A stretch of DNA of 64,000 nt from an uncultured Clostridia bacterium (GCA_947624375.1 CANQKD010000005.1:1-64000); one strand, 5' to 3'; numbered from the stretch's first letter, positions 51,794 through 60,877 are shown. Numbers and translations: made by a program. The notes: generated by a model not told the origin, from the sequence alone.

Positions 51794-51980
51794 ATAAATG
51801 CACCGGTGAAGTGCGAAAACGGAAAGCAGGCAACAGCGTCTTCTTGCGAAGCCGCTTGTAAGTTTTATTTCGCCGACAAAAGGTCGGCGATTTTTGCGCG
51901 ACTTCATAGAAGTCGCTTAAAACCATAAAACTTCCCTCCCGACCTCTCCCTCAGTCAGAGGAAGAAAGGGGGCGATGTCA

Positions 51981-52058
51981 ATGGATTACATAACATTGAT
52001 ATTGATAATTATTATACTGATAATTGTCGATGACATTATCGATCATAATAAAAAATAG
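51981..52058 (+). CDS. small hydrophobic peptide H (type I toxin-like), 25 aa
   Basis: The peptide starts MDYITLILIIIILIIVDD and ends IIDHNKK. AAAGGGGGCGATG precedes the ATG. The leader is about 180 nt and close to those of D and G with more substitutions. The gene stands alone, 33 kb from the nearest other cassette, between the zinc-ribbon pair and the GH43 gene. Confidence 0.72.
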   Translation: MDYITLILIIIILIIVDDIIDHNKK

Positions 52059-52143
52059 CCGCCTACTCTCAAATACGACAGCTATTTTTAACTGAAATTT
52101 TTGGGAGCTAACCGCTATCGTATTAGTCGGTGCTCCTTTTTCT
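52049..52143 (-). ncRNA. antisense RNA of peptide cassette H
   Basis: Minus-strand promoter TTGACA (52178-52173), 17 bp, TATAAT (52155-52150). The 5' hairpin is GGAGCACCG...CGGTTAGCTCC: stem bases changed from the GAGATA/TATCTC version on both sides, keeping the pairing. Terminator overlaps the peptide stop. Confidence 0.7.
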
Positions 52144-52274
52144 ATTTATATTATACACCGAAGAAATTTGTTTGTCAAGGATTTTTTAAAAACGGCGCGC
52201 CCTGACAGGCATCGACTGGATATGGTACAAGTTTATTATAGCAAATCTTATCACTTTTTTTCAACCCACGCCGA

Positions 52275-52303
52275 TTGACTTGCGCTGTGTGATGTGCTAT
52301 AAT
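52275..52303 (+). promoter_or_regulatory. promoter of the GH43-esterase operon
   Basis: TTGACT (52275-52280), 17 bp, TATAAT (52298-52303). Confidence 0.82.
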
Positions 52304-52350
52304 TAAATACAAGAATACAAATCGGCTTTGCATTACGAAAGGAGTTTGAC

Positions 52351-53835
52351 ATGATCTACAAAAACCCCGTTATAAAAGGCTTTTTCCCCGACCCGAGCGT
52401 GTGCTACAGTGAAACTCACAAAAAATATTTTCTTGTAAGCTCAACGTTTCAGTACTTCCCCGGTGTGGCGCTTTTTGAAAGCGGTGACCTTGTAAACTGG
52501 ATGCAGATAGGCTATGTGCTCACGCGGAAAGAACAGGTCGAGCTGGAGGGCGTGAACAGCTCGGGCGGTGTGTTCGCACCAACTATTCGCTGCCACGGCG
52601 GCAGGTTCTACATGGTGACTAACAACAACACCACAAACCGCAATTTTTACGTGTATACCGATGATATTTACGGTAAGTGGAGCGACCCCGTTACCGTTGA
52701 TCAGGGTGGCATTGACCCATCGTTTTTGTTCGATGGCGGCAAGGTATACTTCATCTCAAACGGTACTGACGACAGCGGCAAAGAGGGCATAATACAGTGC
52801 GAGATCGACATCGAAAGCGGCAGGAAGTTGACAGAAAGCAAGTGCATCTGGAACGGCAGCGGCGGCAGGTACCTCGAAAGTCCGCATATGTATCACATCG
52901 GCGAATACTACTACCTTATGGCGGCTGAGGGCGGCACCGAGTACGGCCATATGATAACCCTCGCGCGCTCGGAGTCACCGTGGGGACCGTTTGAAAACAG
53001 TCCGCGCCAGCCCATACTCACCAACCGCGACAAAGCCCCATGCATCATTCAGGGCATAGGCCACGGTGACCTGATACAGGACAAACAGGGCGGCTGGCAC
53101 ATTGTCTGCCTTGGCTTTCGGCAGATACACCCGTGGATGCCTTACCACAACCTCGGCAGAGAGGTCTTCCTCGTTCCTGCGAGCATAACCGGCGATCGCT
53201 GGATAGCGGCAGGCAACAACGGCGTTTGCGATGAGAGCTTTGAAATGCCCGGCGACTTTGCACAGCAGAGTAATAAATTGTACACTTTTGAAGAAGTTGA
53301 CCGCCGTTTTCTTCGCATACCGGATATGGATAACTATAGCTTTTATGATGATGCCATTCGCTTGACCGGCTGCGAAAAAACGCTTGATGATGTCGCATCT
53401 CCTACGTTTGTGGGTATGCACCAGCGCGATTTTGTGTTTGAAATGCGCGCCTCTGTTACGGCTTTTGAGGGCACGGGCGAGGCAGGTATAACAGCGTTTA
53501 TGTGTGAGGACGAGCACTATGAAGCGGCGATAGTTAAAGACGAAGGCGGTTTCAGCGCTATACTCAGGCTGAATATAGGCGGTATAAAACATATTGAAAA
53601 TACCGTAAAAATTGGTGATGTTTCAAAAATGCCAACCGAGCTTATTTTGCAAGGGAACAATTATTTATACAGTTTTGCGGTGCGGCAGGGGGATATTCTC
53701 ACAGAGCTCGGCAGCGGAAAGACCAAGTATCTCAGCAGCGAGGTCTCTAGCGGTTTTACAGGCACGGTGCTTGCTCTTTACGCCGTGGGAAACGTAACAG
53801 CGCAGTTTGAAAGACCGTTTGTGAAGTATGAATAA
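52351..53835 (+). CDS. GH43 beta-xylosidase/alpha-L-arabinofuranosidase
   Basis: 494 residues without signal peptide, so intracellular. Five-bladed propeller with FPDPS (catalytic base D14), GGIDPSF (D122, pKa modulator) and RYLESPH (general acid E176), then a beta-sandwich C-terminal domain from about residue 310 typical of the xylosidase branch. It releases xylose or arabinose from imported oligosaccharides. AAGGAG precedes ATG. The esterase gene overlaps its end by 8 bp. Confidence 0.93.
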   Translation: MIYKNPVIKGFFPDPSVCYSETHKKYFLVSSTFQYFPGVALFESGDLVNWMQIGYVLTRKEQVELEGVNSSGGVFAPTIRCHGGRFYMVTNNNTTNRNFYVYTDDIYGKWSDPVTVDQGGIDPSFLFDGGKVYFISNGTDDSGKEGIIQCEIDIESGRKLTESKCIWNGSGGRYLESPHMYHIGEYYYLMAAEGGTEYGHMITLARSESPWGPFENSPRQPILTNRDKAPCIIQGIGHGDLIQDKQGGWHIVCLGFRQIHPWMPYHNLGREVFLVPASITGDRWIAAGNNGVCDESFEMPGDFAQQSNKLYTFEEVDRRFLRIPDMDNYSFYDDAIRLTGCEKTLDDVASPTFVGMHQRDFVFEMRASVTAFEGTGEAGITAFMCEDEHYEAAIVKDEGGFSAILRLNIGGIKHIENTVKIGDVSKMPTELILQGNNYLYSFAVRQGDILTELGSGKTKYLSSEVSSGFTGTVLALYAVGNVTAQFERPFVKYE

Positions 53836-54553
53836 TGTTACAGCTGTAGAAAACCGCCTGCCTGTAGACGATGGCTTTATATACACAAAAACTTTTGCGC
53901 CAAGTGCTAAATCCGACACCGCCGCAATTCTTTCGCACGGGTTCAATTCCTCGCACGAGGAGCTTCGCGATGTTGCGTTTGCTCTGGCAGAGCGCGGTGT
54001 GTATGCGGTGTGCTATGATTTCCGAGGGGGTTCGCTTTTCTCAAAAAGCAGCGGAGGAACGCAAGAAATGAGTGTTGCCACCGAAGCTGATGATCTTATG
54101 CGCGTTGCACAAAGTATAGAAGAAAAAGGCTTCAAGCGCATTATTCTGTATGGCGAAAGTCAGGGCGGATTTGTGTCTGCACTGGCGGCTGCAAATGCGC
54201 CAAAGATATTTTGCGCTCTTGCACTTTTGTACCCTGCGTTTTGCATACCCGATGACTGGCAGGGTAAACATCTGGACAGTTGCACGCAGGTGATGGGCAT
54301 GGAAATTTCGCAGAAGTATATAGATGATCTTCCGCGGTATGATGTGTTTGAAAGAATGAAAAACTTTGGTGGCAAAGCGCTTATAGCCCACGGCACTGCC
54401 GACAGCGTGGTCGACATAAGCTATTCAAGGCGGCTGGTGAAGACTTTTCCAAACGCTTTCCTCACCGAATACCCCGGCGAAGGGCACGGGTTTTCACCGC
54501 AGGGCAGAGAAAAGTGGGTAAAAGAATGTACAAAATTTGTAATTGAGTACTAA
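53828..54553 (+). CDS. alpha/beta hydrolase, cinnamoyl-esterase-like
   Basis: 241 residues, no signal peptide. Oxyanion motif HGFNSS (38-43), DFRGG, nucleophile S111 in GESQGG, Asp192 in GTADSV and His220 in GEGHGF. The layout is that of lactobacillary cinnamoyl esterases. Being fused in an operon with GH43, it may remove ester decorations from xylo-oligosaccharides; substrate inferred. Confidence 0.85.
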   Translation: MNNVTAVENRLPVDDGFIYTKTFAPSAKSDTAAILSHGFNSSHEELRDVAFALAERGVYAVCYDFRGGSLFSKSSGGTQEMSVATEADDLMRVAQSIEEKGFKRIILYGESQGGFVSALAAANAPKIFCALALLYPAFCIPDDWQGKHLDSCTQVMGMEISQKYIDDLPRYDVFERMKNFGGKALIAHGTADSVVDISYSRRLVKTFPNAFLTEYPGEGHGFSPQGREKWVKECTKFVIEY

Positions 54554-54592
54554 CAAAAAGACCGAAGTTTTAAACTTTGGTCTTTTTATTTT
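54554..54592 (+). terminator. terminator after the esterase gene
   Basis: AAAAAGACC-GAAGTTT...AAACTTT-GGTCTTTTTA; it may serve both the esterase gene and the convergent LicD gene. Confidence 0.88.
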
Positions 54593-54608
54593 TGTTATTT
54601 TCAGTATT

Positions 54609-56066
54609 TCAGCGCGAGGGGGCATTGTCATATTTTTCTAAAGCCTCAAGACATTTCAGATACTGCTTGTCCGTTCTGGCAACGTGCGTGTGACCAACCA
54701 TATCTCTTGGCAAAGAATATATATCACCATAAATCTCGGTTAGTCTTTCTTGTACCATATTCGGCGCGCAGTACACTGTGCCATCAAATTCGACCTGCGA
54801 AAGCGGAAAGATCCTGTCAAAGGTCTGAATGCCGCCATTTTTAGCCGCAAAGCAGTCAAAGTTGTCTACTCCCCAAAAAACGGCGTTGCCGCTGCTGTCA
54901 TTTACACCAAGTATCTCGTTGTATTCGTCGCGGCGCTCGGTTATTATCCTCTTGTGCTGCGGATCGTGTATTCTGAGCCGTTCTTCTCTGTTAAGACCGG
55001 GTGTGTTGTCAACGTGCTTAAACTTAAGCATTTCATCACTGAAAAGTCTGCGGTATTTCTTTACTTGCTCCCACTTTGTCTGCATATCGTCAGTTTCAAC
55101 AAGATCGTGTATGAATATGTCAACAAACACTTTCACATCATCATCCAGGTACCTTATTCGCACAACATTATTGGTAAATTTATCAGCACAGTAGTGCTGT
55201 GTTACCTTTATAAACGTTTCTTCGCCTTTCACAGCTTCTGCCAAATGCGCTATATCTTTTCTAAGCATACCAACGTCTATATCATCATCCCAAGGTATAA
55301 ATCCCTTATGACGAACAGCACCCAAAAGCGTTCCGAAATCCAGCCAGTATGCTATTTCATGCTTTCTGCACACCCTGTCAAATTCCCTTAGCAAAACGGA
55401 AGCTGCCCTTTGCATAACGCGCATTTTTTCGTCCTCTGTATGCAGCGACGAGAAAAACCTCTTTTTTGCATCGACGGTAGTTTCTCCGTTCATTCTTGAT
55501 TCGTTCCAGTGAATAAACAACTCTCTTTGATAGTTTATGTTTACATCGTTCCTTACGCCCTCCACCAAACGTCTCAGCCTGTCAATGTTTGCGTTCACTG
55601 CATCCAACTTCTGCCTGAGCATCTCGGTTTCAGACATCGTCTCTTTTACCGATATTGCGCTAATTATGATGAAATTCAAAGGTCCGTAAAGCAGCCCTCC
55701 GCATATGCCTATCAAAGAGTATCCGTCAATGTCGGGAACAAAATCTGTCTTAAAATGCGTAAAGCTGTTTTTGTCTTCTTTTTTTATCGAATATTCGCCT
55801 ATCTTGTGTATTACCTGCCTGTCCTGCGTAAGAAGAAAAAAATCCATATGGTGAGATTTTGTCTTTACTTTGAAAGAAACATCAAGAGTGTATTTTACGC
55901 CCTTTTTCATTGTGCTGTCAAAGCGTATGCAGGCGTAGTCGTCAGCGCAGCTTTTTGGCTTTCGCGACAGCTTGATAAGACCGCCGCGCAGATTTCTTTG
56001 AGTAAAACAGCGTGTGGTGTATAAGTATTCGATTTTCCGTAAGTCGAAGTCAACGACATCAGACAA
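54609..56066 (-). CDS. LicD-family phosphotransferase with N-terminal beta-rich domain
   Basis: 485 residues. LicD domain from about residue 220: IAYWLDFGTLLGAVRHKGF and then IPWDDDIDVGM, the nucleotidyl/phosphotransferase signature used to attach phosphocholine or similar groups to glycans. Residues 1-140 are beta-rich and 145-175 look coiled-coil, so the protein is a fusion. TTG start at 56066 with AGGAG 9 nt upstream. Convergent with the esterase gene. Confidence 0.85.
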   Translation of the reverse strand: MSDVVDFDLRKIEYLYTTRCFTQRNLRGGLIKLSRKPKSCADDYACIRFDSTMKKGVKYTLDVSFKVKTKSHHMDFFLLTQDRQVIHKIGEYSIKKEDKNSFTHFKTDFVPDIDGYSLIGICGGLLYGPLNFIIISAISVKETMSETEMLRQKLDAVNANIDRLRRLVEGVRNDVNINYQRELFIHWNESRMNGETTVDAKKRFFSSLHTEDEKMRVMQRAASVLLREFDRVCRKHEIAYWLDFGTLLGAVRHKGFIPWDDDIDVGMLRKDIAHLAEAVKGEETFIKVTQHYCADKFTNNVVRIRYLDDDVKVFVDIFIHDLVETDDMQTKWEQVKKYRRLFSDEMLKFKHVDNTPGLNREERLRIHDPQHKRIITERRDEYNEILGVNDSSGNAVFWGVDNFDCFAAKNGGIQTFDRIFPLSQVEFDGTVYCAPNMVQERLTEIYGDIYSLPRDMVGHTHVARTDKQYLKCLEALEKYDNAPSR

Positions 56067-56085
56067 AATTCATCGCTCCTAAATG

Positions 56086-56421
56086 TTACTTTGGTTTTGC
56101 AATTTTTAAAGTATAGATCAGCATTTTCTTAATTTCAAGGCAATCGTCAAGTAAAGAATTGCCGTCAGTGTTTTCTATATACCCAGAGAGGATAAAGTAT
56201 TCCGTTTCGGCGGTTTCTTTCAGTGCGATCTGCATTTTTGAGATGAAGTCAGCGCGGCTGCTGCCAAAGGAGGATTCGTTGGCATTTGCGCCTATAGATG
56301 TGCCGCTGCGAATTATCTGTTTTGATATGATAGTTTCATGCTTTTGTTTTACAAGATATTGATACAACTTTACTATCCTTGCCGCGAACAATAAGCTTTT
56401 GTCAAGTATAGGGCTCGCCAC
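56086..56421 (-). CDS. four-helix bundle protein (S23/IVP family)
   Basis: 111 residues. SPILDKSLLFAARIVKLYQYL, then IIRSGTSIGANANESSFGSSRADFISKM, the conserved core of the 23S-rRNA-intervening-sequence-type four-helix bundle proteins. GTG start at 56421 with AAGGCGG 7 nt upstream. Family function unclear. Located 19 bp upstream of licD on the same strand. Confidence 0.85.
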   Translation of the reverse strand: MASPILDKSLLFAARIVKLYQYLVKQKHETIISKQIIRSGTSIGANANESSFGSSRADFISKMQIALKETAETEYFILSGYIENTDGNSLLDDCLEIKKMLIYTLKIAKPK

Positions 56422-56493
56422 TAAAGCACCGCCTTTCTTTACATTTTTATATTCAGTTACAAGTAAATAATTTTGAAACCAACGCAACTGCAT

Positions 56494-56751
56494 TGCTCAT
56501 CACAAGATATAAATCATAAATTTGTGAATAGTGTAATAAACAACATAGCAGCGTTGTTTATCACAGCATATGAATTACAAATTAGTGAATAATGAATAGT
56601 GAATATCTAATAGTGAATAGTACAGAAACGCCCTGTAAACGAACCGATACTATTAACTATAAACCACACTTTACGACTGCTTTGCAGCCGTAAAGTGCAG
56701 AAGAAGCCTCTTTGAGGCTTCTTCCCATTCACTATTCACTGAGCCTTTACG
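56494..56751. repeat. intergenic repeat block 9
   Basis: TGAATAG/TGAATAA runs (56582-56626), the hairpin GAAGAAGCCTC-TTT-GAGGCTTCTTC (56700-56727), and a TTTACG...CGTAAA stem. No gene seen. The sequence TATTCACT ends next to the tRNA-linked repeat. Confidence 0.7.
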
Positions 56752-56826
56752 CAAAATTACTTTCACGGGTGCAAAAGTGGGACACATCGCTCTGTGTCCC
56801 GAAAATGGGTGCAGCGTCACGCTGCC
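56752..56826 (-). repeat. tRNA-3'-end-linked hairpin repeat, copy 2
   Basis: On the minus strand, directly after the tRNA CCA: GCAGCGTGACGCTGC, then CGGGACACAGAGCGATGTGTCCC, then a TTTTGC tail and CCGTGAAAG. This matches copy 1 (78-145) with few differences. It may be the tRNA terminator region. Confidence 0.65.
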
Positions 56827-56903
56827 TGGTGCGCCCGACTGGAGTCGAACCAGCGGCCTTCAGAGTCGGAGTCTGACGCTCTATCCAACTGAGCTACGAG
56901 CGC
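56827..56903 (-). tRNA. tRNA-Arg (CCG)
   Basis: 77 nt including encoded CCA. Acceptor GCGCTCG/CGGGCGC, D arm GCTC..GAGC, anticodon stem TCAGA/TCTGA with loop CTCCGAC (anticodon CCG), T arm GCTGG-TTCGACT-CCAGT. It reads Arg CGG. Confidence 0.95.
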
Positions 56904-56987
56904 AAAGGGAGGGCGGAGCACAGGCGCTCCGCGCAACTAAAAAAATATAAAAAACTACAATAAAAGCCGCAAAAACCGCAGTATGCA

Positions 56988-58931
56988 CTACCTTATCTTC
57001 GAGCCGCAGGGCAGCGACTGGTCGGGGAAGATAACGCTTGCCGCGCCGTCGGGGGTGTCGGCCGCGCATATCATGCCGTTTGACTCAACACCGCACAGCG
57101 TTACGGGTTTCAGGTTTGCAACGATGATTATCTTCTTGCCGATGAGGTCTTCGGGCTTGTACCACTGCGCAATGCCCGATACCACCTGCCTGCCGCCCAT
57201 GCCGTCGTCAAGCTGCAAACAAAGCAGTTTTTTCGCCCTTTTTACCTTCTCGCACGCCACAACCTTTGCAACTCTCAGATCGCACTTCGCAAAGTCTTCA
57301 ATACTTATCTGAGGCAAAACGGGCTGCACTTCTATCTTCTTTTCTTCAGCAGGAGCATTGCCGCCTATCAGCTTGTTCAGTTCATCTATCTCCTTGTCAA
57401 CGTCAATGCGCGGGAAGAGTATATCACCCCTGTGTACCGTCACATCAGCAGGCAAAACACCGAATTTTCCTGCATTTTCGTATGTCACATCACTTTGTGC
57501 CGCGCCTATCTGCTCCCATACTTTCGGCATTGTCGAGGGCATAAAGCAGCTAAGCAAAGTCGTCGCAATGCGTATGCTTTCAAGCAGGTTGTAAAGCACC
57601 GCTGCAAGCCGCGCCTTTTTTGCAGGGTCTTTGCCGAGCACCCACGGCTCTGTCTCGTCTATATACTTGTTCGCGCGTGATACCAGCTTGAATATTTCCG
57701 CCAGCGCGTTGTTCAGCTGATACTTCTCCATATATCCGTCAACGTTTGCTATCAGCGCCTCAGCCTCGGCGATAAGTTCGCTGTCAACATCTGCCGCTTC
57801 ACGCTCTGTGGGCAGAGTACCGCCAAAATACTTCTCTGCCATCGTGACCGTGCGCGATACCAGATTTCCCAGACCGTTCGCCAGGTCGGAATTTATCCTG
57901 TTTATCATTATCTCGTTAGAGAACGAGCTGTCCGCGCCGAGCGCCATTTCACGCAGTATGTGGTATCTTATAGCATCTGCGCCGTACCTCTCGCCCAGTA
58001 TGAACGGGTCAACTACATTGCCAAGCGACTTTGACATTTTCTGTCCGTTATAGGATATCCAGCCGTGTACTACCAGATGCTTTGGCAGCGGCTGCTCCAG
58101 CGCCATCAGTATCGCAGGCCATATTATCGCGTGAAAGCGCATTATGTCCTTCGCTACCATGTGAACATCGGCAGGCCAGTATTTGCCGTAGTCATCGTAC
58201 TTGTCATTATAAAAGCCCATTGCCGAAATGTAGTTTGTCAGCGCGTCTACCCACACGTACACAACGTGCTTTTCATCAAACGTTACCGGTATGCCCCACT
58301 TGAAAGTAGTTCTCGAAACGCAAAGGTCGTCAAGACCCGGCTTTATAAAGTTGTTTACAAGCTCCGCCGCCCTGTTGGCAGGCTGCAAATAGTCTGTCTC
58401 TGTCAGCAGCTTTTCTATCCTGTCTGCAAACGGCGAAAGCTTGAGAAAATATGCCTCCTCGCTTGCCTGCGTCACCTCTCTGTGGCACTCGGGGCAGCAG
58501 CCGTTTTCGTCAAGCTGGCTGTCAGTCCAGAAACTCTCGCACGGGGTGCAGTATTTGCCCTTGTATTCGCCTTTGTAGATATAGCCTTTGTCATACAGCT
58601 CTTTGAATATCTTCTGCACGGTGGCAATGTGGTAATCATCGGTAGTGCGGATATACCTGTCGTAGCTGATATTCATAAAGCCCCAGAGTTTTTTGAAGAT
58701 GGCAACAATGTTGTCGACGTATTCTTTCGGCGTAATGCCCTCTTTGGCTGCTTTCTGCTCTATTTTAAGACCGTGTTCGTCCGTGCCTGTAAGGAACATG
58801 ACATCATAGCCCTGCAACCGCTTGTACCTTGCTATAGAGTCGCAGGCAACTGTGGTGTAGCAGGTGCCGATGTGCGGATCGCCCGACGGATAATATATAG
58901 GCGTTGTGATATAGAATGGCTTCTTGTCCAT
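56988..58931 (-). CDS. metG: methionyl-tRNA synthetase
   Basis: 647 residues. DPHIGTC (HIGH-type) near the N-terminus, zinc-binding CTPC...CCPECH, KMSKSLG, anticodon-binding helical domain, and a C-terminal tRNA-binding domain (FAKCDLRVAKVVACE; ANLKPVTLCGVESNGMICAA). ATG 58931 with GAGGAG upstream. Promoter is just upstream, with no T-box. Confidence 0.98.
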   Translation of the reverse strand: MDKKPFYITTPIYYPSGDPHIGTCYTTVACDSIARYKRLQGYDVMFLTGTDEHGLKIEQKAAKEGITPKEYVDNIVAIFKKLWGFMNISYDRYIRTTDDYHIATVQKIFKELYDKGYIYKGEYKGKYCTPCESFWTDSQLDENGCCPECHREVTQASEEAYFLKLSPFADRIEKLLTETDYLQPANRAAELVNNFIKPGLDDLCVSRTTFKWGIPVTFDEKHVVYVWVDALTNYISAMGFYNDKYDDYGKYWPADVHMVAKDIMRFHAIIWPAILMALEQPLPKHLVVHGWISYNGQKMSKSLGNVVDPFILGERYGADAIRYHILREMALGADSSFSNEIMINRINSDLANGLGNLVSRTVTMAEKYFGGTLPTEREAADVDSELIAEAEALIANVDGYMEKYQLNNALAEIFKLVSRANKYIDETEPWVLGKDPAKKARLAAVLYNLLESIRIATTLLSCFMPSTMPKVWEQIGAAQSDVTYENAGKFGVLPADVTVHRGDILFPRIDVDKEIDELNKLIGGNAPAEEKKIEVQPVLPQISIEDFAKCDLRVAKVVACEKVKRAKKLLCLQLDDGMGGRQVVSGIAQWYKPEDLIGKKIIIVANLKPVTLCGVESNGMICAADTPDGAASVIFPDQSLPCGSKIR

Positions 58932-58962
58932 TTTAACTTCTCCTCTCATTGAACATACTACT

Positions 58963-58991
58963 ATTATACAACGTTTGCGCGCTTTCGTCAA
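58963..58991 (-). promoter_or_regulatory. metG promoter
   Basis: Minus-strand TTGACG (58991-58986), 17 bp, TATAAT (58968-58963). The leader is only about 26 nt, so no T-box or riboswitch fits. Confidence 0.82.
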
Positions 58992-59086
58992 GGATATTTT
59001 TTCCTTTTTGTACTGCCGTTTGCAACAATATAAAGATGTGCACAGCCGCTTTTAACGGCAAATTCGCCGAAAATTTTGCAATTGTG

Positions 59087-59115
59087 TTGACATATCGCCG
59101 TTTGAGGATTATAAT
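59087..59115 (+). promoter_or_regulatory. promoter of the pyridoxal kinase gene
   Basis: TTGACA (59087-59092), 17 bp, TATAAT (59110-59115), divergent from metG. Confidence 0.85.
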
Positions 59116-59154
59116 ATTATAAGCTATTTATCTATATATAAAGGAATGATCATC

Positions 59155-59997
59155 ATGACAGACAAAAAAGTTCTTACAATACAGGATATCTCCTGCGTGG
59201 GACAGTGCTCTCTTACCGTTGCGCTGCCTATAATTTCCGCCTGCGGAGTTGAGACCTGCATACTGCCCTCGGCGGTGCTTTCTACCCATACCGGCGGCTT
59301 TACGGGGTATACTTTCCGCGACCTTACCGATGATATACCTGCAATTGCGGCTCACTGGCAGAAAGAGAACATAAAGTTCGATGCCGTCTATACCGGCTAC
59401 CTGGGCAGCACAAAGCAGATAGATTATTCTATCGATATTATGGAAAAACTGCTCAGCGATGACGGCGTGCGCATAGTTGACCCTGCAATGGCTGACAACG
59501 GCAAGCTGTATTACGGCTTTGACGACGAGTTTGTAAAGGCAATGGCTAGGCTGTGCGGCAAGGCAGATATTATTTTGCCCAACATTACCGAGGCTTGCTT
59601 TATGGTCGGCGCAGAGTATAAGCAGTCGGGCTATGACGAGAGCTATATTACAGACCTGCTGGCAAAGCTGGGCGACCTGGGCGCGAAAGTTGTGGTGCTT
59701 ACCGGCGTTACCTACTCCGAAGATAAGCTGGGTATTGCTATTTATGACACCGCCGCGAAGTCTGTGAATTATTATTTTCACGAGAAACTCAACGTTTCTT
59801 CTCACGGCACGGGCGATGTTTATGCATCTGCTTTCTGCGGCGCGGTAACGCAGGGCAAGAGCATTTACGACAGCGCAAAACTTGCCGCCGATTTTACGGT
59901 AGATTCTATCAAAAAGACCATCGGCGACGACACCCACTGGTACGGAGTGAAGTTTGAAAAATCGCTGCCCATGCTGGTGCAGGAGCTGAATAAATAA
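59155..59997 (+). CDS. pdxK: pyridoxal/pyridoxamine kinase
   Basis: 280 residues of the ribokinase-like PdxK/PdxY family: IQDISCVGQCSLTVALPIIS, STHTGGFTGYTFRDLTDD, DPAMADNGKLYYGFD, and the active-site HGTGDVYASAFCG. It phosphorylates vitamin B6 vitamers. I prefer ATG 59155 because AAGGA abuts the earlier ATG at 59146. Single gene with terminator. Confidence 0.94.
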   Translation: MTDKKVLTIQDISCVGQCSLTVALPIISACGVETCILPSAVLSTHTGGFTGYTFRDLTDDIPAIAAHWQKENIKFDAVYTGYLGSTKQIDYSIDIMEKLLSDDGVRIVDPAMADNGKLYYGFDDEFVKAMARLCGKADIILPNITEACFMVGAEYKQSGYDESYITDLLAKLGDLGAKVVVLTGVTYSEDKLGIAIYDTAAKSVNYYFHEKLNVSSHGTGDVYASAFCGAVTQGKSIYDSAKLAADFTVDSIKKTIGDDTHWYGVKFEKSLPMLVQELNK

Positions 59998-60010
59998 CGA
60001 TATAAAAAAT

Positions 60011-60042
60011 GCGGTCGGTAAACACAATACCGACCGTTTTTA
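60011..60042 (+). terminator. terminator after pdxK
   Basis: CGGTCGGT...ACCGACCG followed by TTTTTA. Confidence 0.92.
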
Positions 60043-60062
60043 TTATGCTGTATCATACTGTA

Positions 60063-60458
60063 TCACGCCGCTTTTTTGCAAGCGGTGTTTTTTATTGTTG
60101 ACAGCATTTTGTTTACAAGACCTATCTCCTCCGCCCAGCAGCCATAGCCGCCCAGAATGCCGGTGATGAACCTGCGGCGGTTATTGCTCTCTTTTATCTC
60201 AATATACTGCAAAAACCAGTCAATAAACATGACTGCCGCAAATGCCGCGTTTGTCAGGTGCGAAGTTTTTATACCCCTTAAATACGCTGTCAACGCCGCA
60301 GCCTCTCCTATAAGCACGCCGGTGCAGCGCGCGCATACCGGGAACTGATAACGCCCGATGTAAAAACTTCTGTCCGGCAGCTGATGACACCCCGACAAAT
60401 ACCCAAGGCGCATAGCTTTCACCCATATCAGACGAGGGTAATAATATATGTTTTTCAT
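60063..60458 (-). CDS. DUF2085 membrane protein
   Basis: 131 residues: SGCHQLPDRSFYIGRYQFPVC contains the conserved CHQ and the CARCTG motif follows; transmembrane helices after. DUF2085 proteins are small membrane proteins of unknown role. Overlaps the zinc-ribbon gene upstream by 1 bp (TAATG). Confidence 0.88.
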   Translation of the reverse strand: MKNIYYYPRLIWVKAMRLGYLSGCHQLPDRSFYIGRYQFPVCARCTGVLIGEAAALTAYLRGIKTSHLTNAAFAAVMFIDWFLQYIEIKESNNRRRFITGILGGYGCWAEEIGLVNKMLSTIKNTACKKAA

Positions 60459-60715
60459 TACTTAAACTGATTTCCGCAGTTAAGGCAGACATATGTTATC
60501 TCGTTTTTATACGTTCGGTTATCTTTGAGCTTGCCCTTTCTTTTTCCCATTCCGCAAAAACCGCACAGCCAGCCAATCGGTCCAAGGATGCAAGTCATTA
60601 TACACCCCTTGCACCAACCAAATCCTTTGGTTGATCTGGTGTCTTTCACTTTACCCTCGACCACCTGCTGATTTACTGCCTGAATGTTCTCGCTTCCGCA
60701 TTTTGGACATACCAT
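60458..60715 (-). CDS. small zinc-ribbon membrane-associated protein
   Basis: 85 residues: N-terminal VCPKCGSENIQ half-ribbon, a Cys-rich hydrophobic middle (CKGCIMTCILGPIGWLCGF), and C-terminal YVCLNCGNQF half-ribbon. ATG 60715 has GGAGG upstream. First gene of a two-gene unit with DUF2085. Confidence 0.8.
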   Translation of the reverse strand: MVCPKCGSENIQAVNQQVVEGKVKDTRSTKGFGWCKGCIMTCILGPIGWLCGFCGMGKRKGKLKDNRTYKNEITYVCLNCGNQFK

Positions 60716-60877
60716 TTTCTTTTCCTCCCAACATTTTTTGCAGAGAACTTTCGCTTTGTGAAATATTTTTTTAAATAATTCTCTGCATACGAAACTATTA
60801 TAACACAAATTCTCTTATAACGCAAGTATGTTGGGGTATAATTTTCATATAATTCAGTATTTTGAGGTGAGATCAAA

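Noticed and set aside
58065-58952. 295-residue plus-strand open frame
   Set aside because: Antisense shadow of metG.
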